Source: Hydnum rufescens UP504
Lineage: Eukaryota; Basidiomycota; Agaricomycetes; Cantharellales; Hydnaceae
NCBI GenBank assembly: GCA_014904985.1
Contig: MU128951.1
Coordinates: 1 to 64,000, forward strand
Direction: 5' to 3'
DNA length: 64,000 nucleotides
This document shows, one piece after another, positions 33,527 through 44,133 of the stretch (positions are counted from its first letter, which is position 1; every line of letters starts with the position of its first letter). The notes below the pieces were generated by a model. It ran no database searches, was not told the origin of the DNA, and saw nothing but the letters and a program-made list of their open reading frames with translations. A program made the translations under genes and the position numbers.

Positions 33527-34335
33527 GTACTTTTTTTTCCGCAAACACATTCGATTGCGCCCTAGATGGGGATTACAACATTGGCAATGTAGGTATCGAT
33601 ATATCGTTATACGACAAAGAAATTATAGAAGGCGCCGTGTATCAGCCCAGCGGAGAGTATATTGACACAGTGCGATATCGCGGTGGTGTTCTAAAATGTC
33701 TACGCCATACTAACCTCCAAGTGATTTAGATGCCTACTGGCGCTGGAGACAAATGAGAAATCCTTCGTGTTAGTGGTTCAAGGACTTAACCGTATTTTTC
33801 AAAAACCGTGGATGTTTTAACCGTGGATTTTTTGAGTGCGTTATCGTAAAGCACTTTTAAAGTATTTCTGTCGGCGTTCCTTCCAAATCTCAATCCAAGC
33901 CTCAGCCGTTCAGGCAGTCTCCAAATCAGGTACGCATGGGTCGCGGATGTTACCGAAATGCTTGTGGCGTCCCTGCAAAAGAGTACATTCCATTTAAGCA
34001 CCAGACCCTCGATAACCTTCATCTTTGGGCCACGAGAGGGGTCAGTCTTATTTATCAAGGCAACATTAGGTTTACTGAGATCGATCGATAATAGAAATCG
34101 TAGAATCCTTGGAAGGTAGAAGAACTGGCCAATAAAGACTAGACTCAACCAGGTGAGAGATCTGATCTCATCACTAAGAATACGGGAAGCGGATCTTGTC
34201 TCGTAAGGTTCTAAAAGCGATCCACTCCCTACGATCCATCGAGCTGCCACAATAGTACCACCCAAGGCTTGCCATCATATTACCGAATTTCAGACCTTCG
34301 TCCACCTCGTTCTTATCCAAAGCTCTAAGATTTCG
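33527..34335. other. Intergenic with one unsupported minus-strand ORF
   Basis: A minus-strand open frame of 159 codons (33786-34265) has no domain, signal peptide or family resemblance I can see and lies directly upstream of the F-box gene. I do not call it a gene. Nothing else is visible. Confidence 0.4.
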
Positions 34336-36309
34336 ATGCCTTCTCGTGTCGACGTCGTCATTACCCTCATCCTTCGCTTCGTTCCCAAATCCCCGCCCAT
34401 ATACAGTTTGCCTGACGAGCTCATGGAAGAGATCATACTCTACCTTCCCCCCAGCTGCTACTGTTCTCTCGCGCTGGTCTCAAAGACTTTCTCTTCCTGG
34501 TTCCGTTGGCGTCGTATTGACAGTGGATCGGCGCTCTCACCTTCCCAATCGTTCAACACTCTGTTGAAGAATCCTACCAATGCTGATTTTGTCCGCGAGG
34601 CCATCATCCATAAATCCTTTTTCGCCCCCAAAATCGAGGACCAATGGTTTCTGGAAGGAGAGCCAGATGATGTCAGGGCGACCGCTTGGAAGAATGCTCA
34701 GCGTCTCAAAGAACGATTACTTGCGAAAGTGCTGCAGAATACGCTGCATTTGCGGCGTCTTGTGTTGACAGATATTATGGAACTCCCTCCCACCATCACG
34801 AATATCATTACCGACATGTGTAGGACATCGCTGCATGCCCTGGACCTCTTCCTCGAAGATTGCCTTCTCGATCTCCTTGGTCAAGATCTGGCCAACGTCC
34901 GTGACCTGACACTACGCCGTGGACTTTACAACGGGGAGCAAGCCGCTCGAATCGTGCGCGTCTTGGCCAAGTTTCCGCGCTTGAGCTCCCTTTGTTTTGT
35001 GTATGCCGAATTCGACACGAACGCTTCCTGCTTTTTCAAGACCGTGATGGAGGTGAGCATGGCACTCTTCAATTCCTTACGATAGAGAGCCCATACGTTG
35101 TACAGGCATGCCCGGTCATTCGTCAGGTATAAACCTACCGCCTACTGCATGGGGACCGTATCCGACTTTGGTATTCTAGGTTGTTTTCGAGAAATGTTCG
35201 GGCTTACACGATTCGCCTTCTGCCTTGCTTGTAAACGGCCTCCAGCATTGTCAAATAATCGCTACCGAAAAGGATGACCCGCTGACATTCGACTACGTCC
35301 CTGGGCAATCGCGAGGTGCTGCATTCAAGCAATTGAAGACGTTTGCTTTTGTGTTGCATCCAGCGTTGGTGGCCCGCCCTGAAGACGGAATAATTGGCGA
35401 CGATGGCATGGACGGTATCAATGCGATTCTACAGGCGGCACCGAATATGAAAAGCTTTGCCTTCTCGAATATCCCCGTGTTCAGCGCACATGGGCCAGTG
35501 GGGGCGGTGCATCTTCCGGATCAGATCGTCCAATCATTGTGCACAATGAACTTGAGGAGCCTGACATTAGTCGGCCCTATCCTGGTCAGAATCTCACAGT
35601 GAGTCGCCACCCTAGATCCATATCGGGTTCCTGGATACCCTTACTGATACCGAGCCAGGCTGCGGATCATTTGCGAATTGCTGCCGGGTCTTCTCCAACT
35701 TACCGTCTCTGTCGAAGGATCTCAAAAAGACATTGTGGGTGGCTCCGTGACTCGGCCCTGAATCATCTTCTCATTCCAAACCTTTCCTAGTCGAGATATT
35801 CCCCCTGGTTTGGCAATATGAAGCACTTGATCGTGTTGCAAGTAATTCTCACCGTTGACTTTTACTTCGGATGGTCCCAGCCCTGCGCCTGTGGCCATCA
35901 GGATGATCCTCGTGCCCGCGTACCACATCGAGACGAAGGAACGGGTATAGGTCGCTTGGTCAGACGATTCACTCGTAATCGCGGCCCTGCAGTGGTTCGC
36001 TTACTACTCAAGAGGTGGAGGGAAGAGTCGGACGTCCCCTATCACTCTGACCGACCCAGCGACTCCGACGTCATCAGGTGGATTGAAAAGGGGGAGATTG
36101 ACGGTAATGAAAACAACGCGGAGGACGAAGAAGATAAAGAAGACGGCGAAAACGATGACGATGACGATGACGACCCCGACCATATCGAACACTTCACGCA
36201 AGACCGGGATCAGGCTCTCAAGAAATTGGAAGATGTGGTGGGATTGTTCAGGGATAGAGGCGAAGCCGAAAGAATGGTCTTCATACCGTCCTTCTGGGCT
36301 TATGTTTGA
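34336..36309 (+). CDS. F-box protein with leucine-rich C-terminal region
   Basis: F-box at the N-terminus (IYSLPDELMEEIILYLPPSC, then SLALVSKTFSSWFRWR), which would bind Skp1 in an SCF ubiquitin ligase. Leu-rich repeats follow (HLRRLVLTDI, NVRDLTLRRGL, LRSLTLVGPI) as substrate-binding surface. A very acidic Glu/Asp run lies near the C-terminus (about 36100-36180). Clear exons: 34336-35052, 35106-35126 (21 nt, ACPVIRQ), 35180-35598 and 35659-35746. The 3' part (35791-36309) is in frame but its last intron (about 35842-35880) is doubtful. Such genes are numerous and fast-evolving in basidiomycetes. Confidence 0.8.
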
Positions 36310-36757
36310 CACGTGGGGGCTCTGTGGATCTTGTTGGCATTGACTTCCATGCCTTTTTCGTATATCAGTGCATCCCTCCCCTCGGTGGTGGTGGATCGAT
36401 ACGCTTATCAGTTGACGTCGTGGCCAAGTCAAGTGCAAAAAAACCCGCTCGAATGCTGATGGTAGCACATGAAGGGATTAGCCATGATGATAGGATTATC
36501 CTTGGGGCAGAAGGCCGTAATATTGGGAGGGTGGCGTGTGGCTTAGTAGCTAATCTCAACTAATGTGATGCATTAGGAATAGTATTTGGAATCCCTCTAG
36601 AATATCACTTGATGAGTTCTATGAGGGCCCATAATATTATTCCATCATCCCAGCTGTAGGTGGTCGCTAGCTTGGCGCCAAAAGATCAAAACGTGTGGTT
36701 TTCCCGATATGGAAATGTGATGATATCAATTTCAATCAACCTCCACAAGCGCAGATT
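36310..36757. other. Intergenic
   Basis: About 450 bp with no recognised feature. Confidence 0.4.
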
Positions 36758-37165
36758 ATGGACCCATCCGATACCGCCGCTTTCTACGCTTCAGAACTCA
36801 AAGAAGTATGCCAGTCGCAGATCTATGCAGTCCGATCCGTAGGCGCCGTCACGTCAATACCCTCTTCTGACAGTCCTTCCGCTGAGATTGAGATCACGCT
36901 GCTCGAGGGCACGTCCATCGTCGTGAATCTCTCCCTCGCGGGGTATCGTGTGAGTATTCTTGGATGCCTTCGCTAGCTCCCAGGCTCCCAGGCTAACATG
37001 ATCTTCAAGGTCGTTGGCAGGGAGGGGCCAACATTTGAACTTTTGGACTACTTGCTGGAGTTGGAAAGTCCAATGTGGTCTGCGAAACGCATGCAGATCC
37101 TCACGGCGATATTGGAAGAATTGAGTAGGCAGGAGACCGAGAACAATCTGAGGCAGACGTCGTGA
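36758..37165 (+). CDS. GSKIP-domain small protein
   Basis: 115 residues in two exons (36758-36949 and 37010-37165; intron 60 bp). The pattern EIEITLLEGTSIVVNLSLAG, YRVVG, LLDYLLELESP and a C-terminal helix resembles the GSK3-interaction (GSKIP/DUF727) domain, which is about 100 residues and usually stands alone in small proteins. In animals it binds GSK3 and PKA; the fungal role is not established. I chose the Met at 36758 because the domain begins shortly after it. Confidence 0.65.
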
Positions 37166-37483
37166 TGAGTGTAACAAAGGATTTCAGTTAATAGTGAGCA
37201 AACAAATTTGATAGGTCAGAATATCTTGAATAATACACACGGTTCCACCCAGACCTCGCTAGTATATATCCAGCATACGGTATAAGCTAGTGGGGATGTA
37301 CACAATGGGAGGAAGCAACACAGTACCCAAGACAGCATGCGCAGTGCACCAGCGCCGCTAGCGCTGTAGTAGATGAAATAGGAAGACGAAATATACCCAC
37401 AATTCCAGACGGTCACAGGGTCGTTGATACATAATTATGCAATGTCGAGTAATACATGATAAGAAAACGAAACTCTGGGGCGA
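37166..37483. other. Convergent intergenic region
   Basis: About 320 bp between two stop codons, so it holds only 3' regions. Nothing else is visible. Confidence 0.5.
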
Positions 37484-40400
37484 CTATCTCCGAAGAAGAC
37501 TCCACAAATGATCTCGGAACTCGACCAAACCCTCCCGCTGAGCTGACTCGAGGAAGTGGAGTGTTTGTTCTGGTGTTGGATTTGGTCCTGGAGCAAGTCT
37601 CAGCATTCCATGAATACGTTCCGTGGGTAGTTGTCCCAAATTCGTCAGCATTGCTCGGACGAACTAAGAAACATATTAAGACGTATCAGCGCAGTAGGCA
37701 GAGTAGGATAGAGAGGACCGACACTCCAATAGACTTCCACGCTCCCCTGTTCTTCAGGTGATTCTGCAGCTACACCGAGACCGTACTCTGTCGCAGCTGT
37801 ATAGAATGAGCTTTAGCCGCGCGGTCGTCGGTGATTAGACAAGTACGCCCGACCTGGAGCAGACTCTGTATTCTGCGCAGTTTCGTCCAATGTCTCACGA
37901 AGGCGGAATAGATGGGCACCAAGGTCCTGAACAACACCCTGACTCTGCCAGAACATCAGGGCGAGTGCGACGCTAGTGATATCGAGCTTTCCGAGCCGCT
38001 CCGCGAGCTGTTCAACGTGCCATTGTGCTGGATAACATAGGGTAGAGCAATGTTACTCAATATGAGTCAAGACTAATAGAGCAGTCGAGCACCACGAACG
38101 ACAGTCCGAGAACAATTCTATGACGGCAGCTTGCAATGGTGTCGCCGTTACTCGGGTTTCTCGTCCATCGTCCATCTGGACTGTCAATTCGACCGTTCCC
38201 ATATTTGGCAACCACTTTAATTTCTTGTCTTGCTTCTGCACCTGGTATTCGTTTTCGTAAATTTTCTGAAGTCTAGGGTAGATGCAAAGTAAGATAACTT
38301 TCTGAACAAAGAAACGGAGCCCAACGTACTCCCGGAGTTGCCCAGGAAGCTGTAGCGTTGACCGTGGCATCGATGGCCAGAAGTGACGAGATATGATAGT
38401 AGGATGAAGAGCGGACTGGAAAAAGTCTTCTCAAGAATAAACAAACAAACGCCAAAATTGGTGCTGACCTGAACCCGGTCTTGAATGTGTTGATCCGTCC
38501 GCCGGGAATCAGTCAAGTCCTTCATCATCACATCGCAGATCTGAAGGGGCGTATCACCAAACCTGATCTTCAAGACTTCCAGGTTATGGACCTAAGAAGA
38601 CACTTTGTAGAGACTTCGTAGGCGGAAAGAATGGAGAAGGACGTACTTCTTCGTCGTAATTGCCATCGGTTATAGCAAGGAGGCGTTGGCCGAACGATAT
38701 CTGCAATTCCTTGATGAACAAATCTTTCGAGCCGAAAATACTGACTAGCGTGCTGATTATATCGCTTGTTTTTTGCGCTCGAAATCCTAATATTCAAAGG
38801 TAGTTTGAGTATCCTCGAATAGGAAAGTGCAGGACTTCATGCACCAGGTTCGGCATCATTCGCCGGAGGTTGCCATGCTGGATCCGTGTAATCCTCATAT
38901 ATTTCTTCGTTCGCTTGGATCGGGGCGGGCTCATTCTGGTCATCGAGAAGTACGCCCTCGTCCTTGTCCTCATCATCAGACCCATCGTCATCTTCGTCCA
39001 TGGCATCCTTGTCCTTTTTCTTCTTCTTGCGGGGAATGAGATTCGCAACGATAATCTTGATGGTGTCAGGCCTTTCGCTATTGGAAAAAAAGGAAGTAGC
39101 GAATAGGTAAAAGACCATGTATTGCATACAGTCCGCATGAACGCACCGGAGATATCGTCGGATGGGTTCTGCAACTCCATATAACAAGACGCCCGGGGGA
39201 TCCAAAAATCGCAACACCTTGATGGTAGAGACGTACTGTTGCAAGATATCAGACGTCGCTGCCCCTGGCTGCAATAAACGCTTGATAGTCCTGTACAATA
39301 TTGAGTATGAATAGAGGGTGAAGCATAGCTGGAGAAAACCAAGACACACGATTCACGTAAGCCCTTAACGAGCTCCTTTCGTTGGCCTGTTCGTGCAAGA
39401 CAGTCCTATTGGAGGTTGAAAACAGTCCATAAATTGAAAATTGAGACAAATATTCGAACTATTGACCTTTAGGTCCTGCAAGACTGGTAAAGGATGTGTT
39501 TTGTCTTCATAGTCAACAATGATCTCGAATAATTCTGAAATTCTGTAAAGACAGAGTCAATCCCATGGGGGGGCAACGGAGACCATAGATTTTTACCGCA
39601 AATCGCACAGGACTTTCAGCATATAGTGCTCGAACTTTCGATAGGCAGCATCTGGTCTCTCTGAGGACCAGTGAAGCAAAAACATATATCAATAAATAAT
39701 TGTACCATTGAACAGAACGCCGACCTTTGCCGAATATGTCCGTCATCCACGTTTTCACTCTATCGTTGAACCAATTCCTCAACTCTGGCAACATGTGCTG
39801 GTCTCTTATTCTCGGACACGTTTCCATCACATGTCGTTCGATTTCTTGATCTATGGCCAAATTAATGAGGCTCTTGAAGTCAATAAGAATGCCCATCTGA
39901 TCGAGGGCGTTGGCGATAGCTAGCCGGCTTTCGGATTGGGCTGCTTCAGAAAATGTCTTTTTTAACACTGCCTGTAGTGTGTCGGCGAATGAGGGCGGAA
40001 GGAATGAGAGAATAATAGTACGAAATGTCCTTTTGAAGGGCCAATAGGAGTCCACGCCGTGACTTACGTGTACGTGAGTTCCCTCATGATTCTCAAGAGA
40101 GAATAATAAAGGGGACATACTGAGTGAACGCCCCTGTTTCGCGGTACCATTCGATCTTCCAGTGGTATAATCGGATGATGAGTTCATAGGCGAGGTTCGC
40201 ATCTCTTGTTCTCTTTAGGTAGATAGTCATCCATGACGTGAAACCTAAAATAAAGAGGATGACATACCTCCCACTCATTTATTCGCGGAGAAACATCGTC
40301 AATAATCATATGTCGTTTGTTATACATCATCCCTATTGAAATGTCACCAACAGCCTTCAATCGTCATACGTATCATAATCGCATACCTAAGAACCAGTTC

Positions 40401-40810
40401 AGTAAATTATGCATCAGTTTCGCGGTCTTCAGCGTCGCGTAGACGGCCAACAAGGTAGATTTGGCTGGAGTCTAACGTTAAGGTACGCGTCTGGTTAGCG
40501 GAGCGCGAGAAGCCTTACGAATTTCAAGTCGAGGGGATGTGTCGTCCAGATGCCTCAAATAAAGATGTCGCGTGGCAAGAGACCAAGCCTGCAAGGAGCG
40601 AAGCAATAAAGTGTCCAGGTCAGCGAAGGCAAGAATGAGATACGCGAATTATACGAGGTTGAGACTTGCGTGTGAAGTAGTCGTCACATCTGCAAGACTA
40701 AGAGAGGGGGTCTTTGGTCCGACGTGAAGAACCTTCATAGCGCGATTCCATCTTTGCTCAATAGTTGCCAGTGGGTTGGTAACACTAGGGCCTGGAGGGG
40801 TGTTAGCCAT
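37484..40810 (-). CDS. apc2: Anaphase-promoting complex subunit 2 (cullin-like)
   Basis: APC2 is the cullin scaffold of the anaphase-promoting complex; with APC11 it ubiquitinates cyclin B and securin. Motifs in order: MANTPPGPSVTNPLATIEQR start (40810), ILQQYVSTIKVLRFLDPPGV, an acidic insert (DAMDEDDDGSDDEDKDEG), SDIISTLVSIFGSKDLF (cullin homology), LEVLKIRFGDTPLQICDVMM, KWLPNMGTVELTVQMDDG, ITSVALALMFWQSQGVVQ (winged helix), and the APC2 C-terminal domain MLTNLGQLPTERIHGMLRLA ending LWSLLRR at 37484. At least ten introns are needed; 37664-37722 is clear. Internal exon ends were not all fixed. Confidence 0.9.
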
Positions 40811-41597
40811 GGGCAGACCGGCTAATTCCGATCTCAGGAGGATGCAGGTACTGTACCCACTCAGCTCTGTCTCGCCCAAACTAGACCCTCTTAGAATCAA
40901 CTCATAGAATCCACACCCCCTTCACACACCCTTCATAATACCCCAACTTCAGATTAATTCTCAGGTACTGACCCGTCATGTATTTGAACCGCTCTTGGCC
41001 CCTTTATGGGAGCCTACGCGGTATATAAAAGAGAATTCCTACTGTACCCACTCAATCGAAGTCTAGCAATTTGTCTGGGAAAACGTGCTAGAACCAATAG
41101 CAATCACGTCACATTATATTGGGGTGACGGCATTGCTATCTTCCATGAGATATCACGGGCGCTTGGAACAGGTCGGTCACTGGGATAGAGGTTGCCGCAA
41201 AAACTGATTTTTTAAATTTGAACAAGGCATGTTTGGAAAAAAAAGGGGATAAAGTGAACCGGTGAAGACTCGAATGGTTTAACGAATGTTAGGATGAGCG
41301 GACAATTGAACGGTTGGACAAATGAGAGAATGTGCGAAGTCGTGAAAAAAAAAAACAGATTGGAACTAGAAGACACAAACCCTTTAGGCTTGGGTCTGGA
41401 GGATTGTAGAGAACAGAGTTGATCAAGGAGGGACTCATAAAGAGGTAGTAGTATGAGTTGTACATGACTGATAAACATCTATCTGGGGCTGTGTCACACC
41501 GCCCCCCCCCCAGGCTGCTCCACAAAATAGCACCAATGTTACGTCACAAAAATTGACCGCCGCTAGACTTACAGTATTACTACATTATGGTGCTATA
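40811..41597. other. Intergenic with a poly-C run
   Basis: Upstream of APC2 and downstream of ERV46, both minus. A run of about eleven C lies at about 41501-41512 and an A tract at 41346-41356. No gene seen. Confidence 0.4.
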
Positions 41598-43329
41598 TTA
41601 CATCAGTTTCCCGCTGAGCCCAATCCCACTTGTTGGTCCTGTCCCTCCCTTCTTAAGAGCTTTCGTCGCCGAGAATAAGACCGAGTCCAATAGAGCGGCA
41701 ATGGTCAGCACACCACCAACGATAGCACAGGTTCTGGCGACCAACAATTTAGCATGCATAATATGGATGGGGGGCGAAAGTAGAAGACGAACGAGGTAAG
41801 GAAGTGAGCAAAGCTCTGCCGTTGCTCGCGATGTACGACAAGCATAGGTGAAATCTCGAAGTTGAAATACGCTCCAGGCTGACCTGGCATCCCACGACTG
41901 GCCATCAATCCCTGTGCATTCAATTGCGGATTGGCCCCAGTTGAGAGGTCTCTTTCGTACGTGGTTACACTGTACTGATGAGTCCGCACCTAAGACAAAC
42001 GTGAGTCTTAATAGGCGAGTCAGAAAGCACTACAATACAAACGTATTTCCCGTCCAAGAAATGATACCGAGTAGCGACAACCTTTAGGAAGTATTGGAAC
42101 ATGAAGTGCGAATTACGAGCCTTTCCAATAAATGTGTAAGCCAAATTCCGGTACCTCCCTGTGGAAGATGCGCAACTTACATGGGCAAAATGACGATCGA
42201 GAGGTTGGACCAACATCCCCAACTTCTTCTTCATATCCTCTTTAAGAGGAACCTTATACTCCTCTTCTGAAGTCTCGAAAGCCAGATGTTCCACAGTATG
42301 ACCCCAGTGGTGTGGTTCTCCATCTCGAAGATAGGATACCAGTTCATTGGTGTTGTACCCTGACTGCTGGAACGATTTGCCAGGCGAAATGAGGATGTTT
42401 CCCACCACCTTGTTCACTTTGATTCGGCCAGCAACATTACATCCCTCACTGGACTGCGCCTGGATTTTCTCGGTCCAGTGTTCGCCGACGCACTATATCA
42501 CAGGATGCCTAAGTGAACTGCAGATGCCGCGGTATATATTGACCAAGTTACCTGTTCGATTGCATCGGGATTTCCAAAACTCCAGCCCCGGTTGAGATAT
42601 GACTGTCGTACTTCCTCGCATGTATTACAACACCCAGTTGGTGGCTCAATACCTCCGTAGCATGAACCACAATAATCTGGGCCGCGAGTAGACACTGTCA
42701 TGTCCAATTCACTCTTGAGCGCTAGCAGTGTCAAACACACCGTCGAAGGTCAATCCGCAGAGAATATACGCCTTGGGGGACAGGACGCACCACTGCTTTT
42801 CAGTGCAGCGGGGACTGGAAGGCCAGCGGAGGTCAATCGTGTTTTCGCAATATTGTGCGAGACGTCTAGCTGAAGATCCCCAGAGATGTCCGTCACGTCG
42901 AGGCTGACAACTGAGACCGAGTTAAATGCTAATATACGATGAAGACCAATGATAGACACACGATAGCACGGCACCTTGGGAAAAGTGACGTTAAGAACAA
43001 CGGTGAGTTTTTCGCCCCTACTCCTATCCACTAGCACGGAAGTGTCTACGTAGACGCGGCGATAGTCGATGAACTCGATGAATGTGAAGGCTAAGATGAG
43101 AGCGGCCGAGAGCATGGTTACTGTATAGGATAGAATTAATTTCAGGCCAATAGTCCTGAGCATTGGAAATCCCACAGAGACCGCCTGTGCGGGTCTTGAC
43201 CTTGACATCATCCATAGTCTAAATTTGAGATAATTGTGAGCCGAGTCCACACCAAACAGGCCAGAGGGATCTCACTTTGCCAAAGGCATCTATGCCCTTG
43301 AAGGCTCCATTGAAAAGCCCTTTAGCCAT
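41598..43329 (-). CDS. erv46: ERV46/ERGIC3, COPII vesicle cargo receptor
   Basis: Erv46 forms the Erv41-Erv46 receptor that cycles between ER and Golgi. Read from 43329: MAKGLFNGAF-KGIDAFGK, first membrane segment (SAALILAFTFIEFIDYR), the lumenal ERGIC blocks VDRSRGEKLTVVLNVTFPKV, SLDVTDISGDLQLDVSHN, CGSCYGG with CCNTCEEVRQSYLNRGWSF, NKVVGNILISPGKSFQQSGY, FMFQYFLKVVATRY and FNFEISPMLVVHREQRQSFA, then the second membrane segment (TCAIVGGVLTIAALLDSVLF) and a short cytosolic tail ending SGKLM at 41598. The lumenal cysteines of the family are present. Several introns interrupt it; not all ends were fixed. Confidence 0.92.
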
Positions 43330-44133
43330 GTCGGCACCGTGGTTGCCGCTTCACGCTGGGACAGAAAAAGGAAAGAGAAAGAAGAGAATCTCTTCGCTGG
43401 CGGAACCTGACGTTTGGCTTTGGACACGTCGACCAATTCAATCCTACTCAACACCAGAAAAGGTGTCATCACGTGATCATGAAATGCACAGAAGCCGACA
43501 TCTCTGCGCAGACTGTGAACCATTTTAGGGAGAGTAACTGACAATGTAATACCGTGCATCACAAGTGTTCCTAGCCTCGAGAACCATAGTTTCGCTGCAT
43601 CTTCTGAGATCATTATGAAAGCTGTGCGGCCGTTACGTCGTTTTCCACCATGCATACAAGGCCAGAGAATCATCAGATCATATCGCGGGAGGAAAGCTAA
43701 ATCGACATCAACTCAAGTAAATGTCAGACATCTGTTGAATGATTTTAAGTTGTTTGGGGCACTTCTGAAGCCGCCTTTTTATACCTTAATAAAATTGGGC
43801 CGCCTCCGTTTCCCTCTGCCTCCTCTGCAAATTCTGAAATCGACGGCCGAAAACCCACCTGCTCGGATAAGTGAGCCTAATAAAAGTCCCTCGTCTAAAA
43901 ATGCTGTTCCACCGGTAACTGTCAACTTTCCAAGTCGGGAACGGCGAAACACGAAATGAGGATAGCAGAGTTGGCGAATGTGAACTCGCGCCATGAAGCA
44001 CCGTCGCCCAGTGAAGTCTCAAATAGGGATACAGTAAATGGCTGGAGGTGACAAGTCGTGACGCACGTGGGGATAATCACGTGCGTGTATCTGACTTGTT
44101 TGGTGGTTGCGATTTTGGGTACATGAAGGAGAA
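43330..44133. promoter_or_regulatory. Divergent promoter region (ERV46 / VTC4)
   Basis: About 800 bp between divergent starts. It holds an ATCACGTGAT palindrome (about 43468-43477, ERV46 side) and a CACGTG pair on the VTC4 side (listed separately). No gene. Confidence 0.5.
44062..44085. promoter_or_regulatory. Inverted pair of CACGTG boxes upstream of VTC4
   Basis: CGCACGTG and its inverse CACGTGCG flank GGGATAAT, ending about 49 bp before the VTC4 ATG. The first reads CACGTGGG, the form preferred by yeast Pho4. In yeast and Cryptococcus, VTC genes are phosphate-starvation targets of Pho4-type bHLH factors, so phosphate control is a fair inference. Confidence 0.6.

Noticed and set aside
33786..34265. 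159-codon minus-strand ORF
   Set aside because: No domain, no introns, no family resemblance, and it lies in the probable promoter of the F-box gene.
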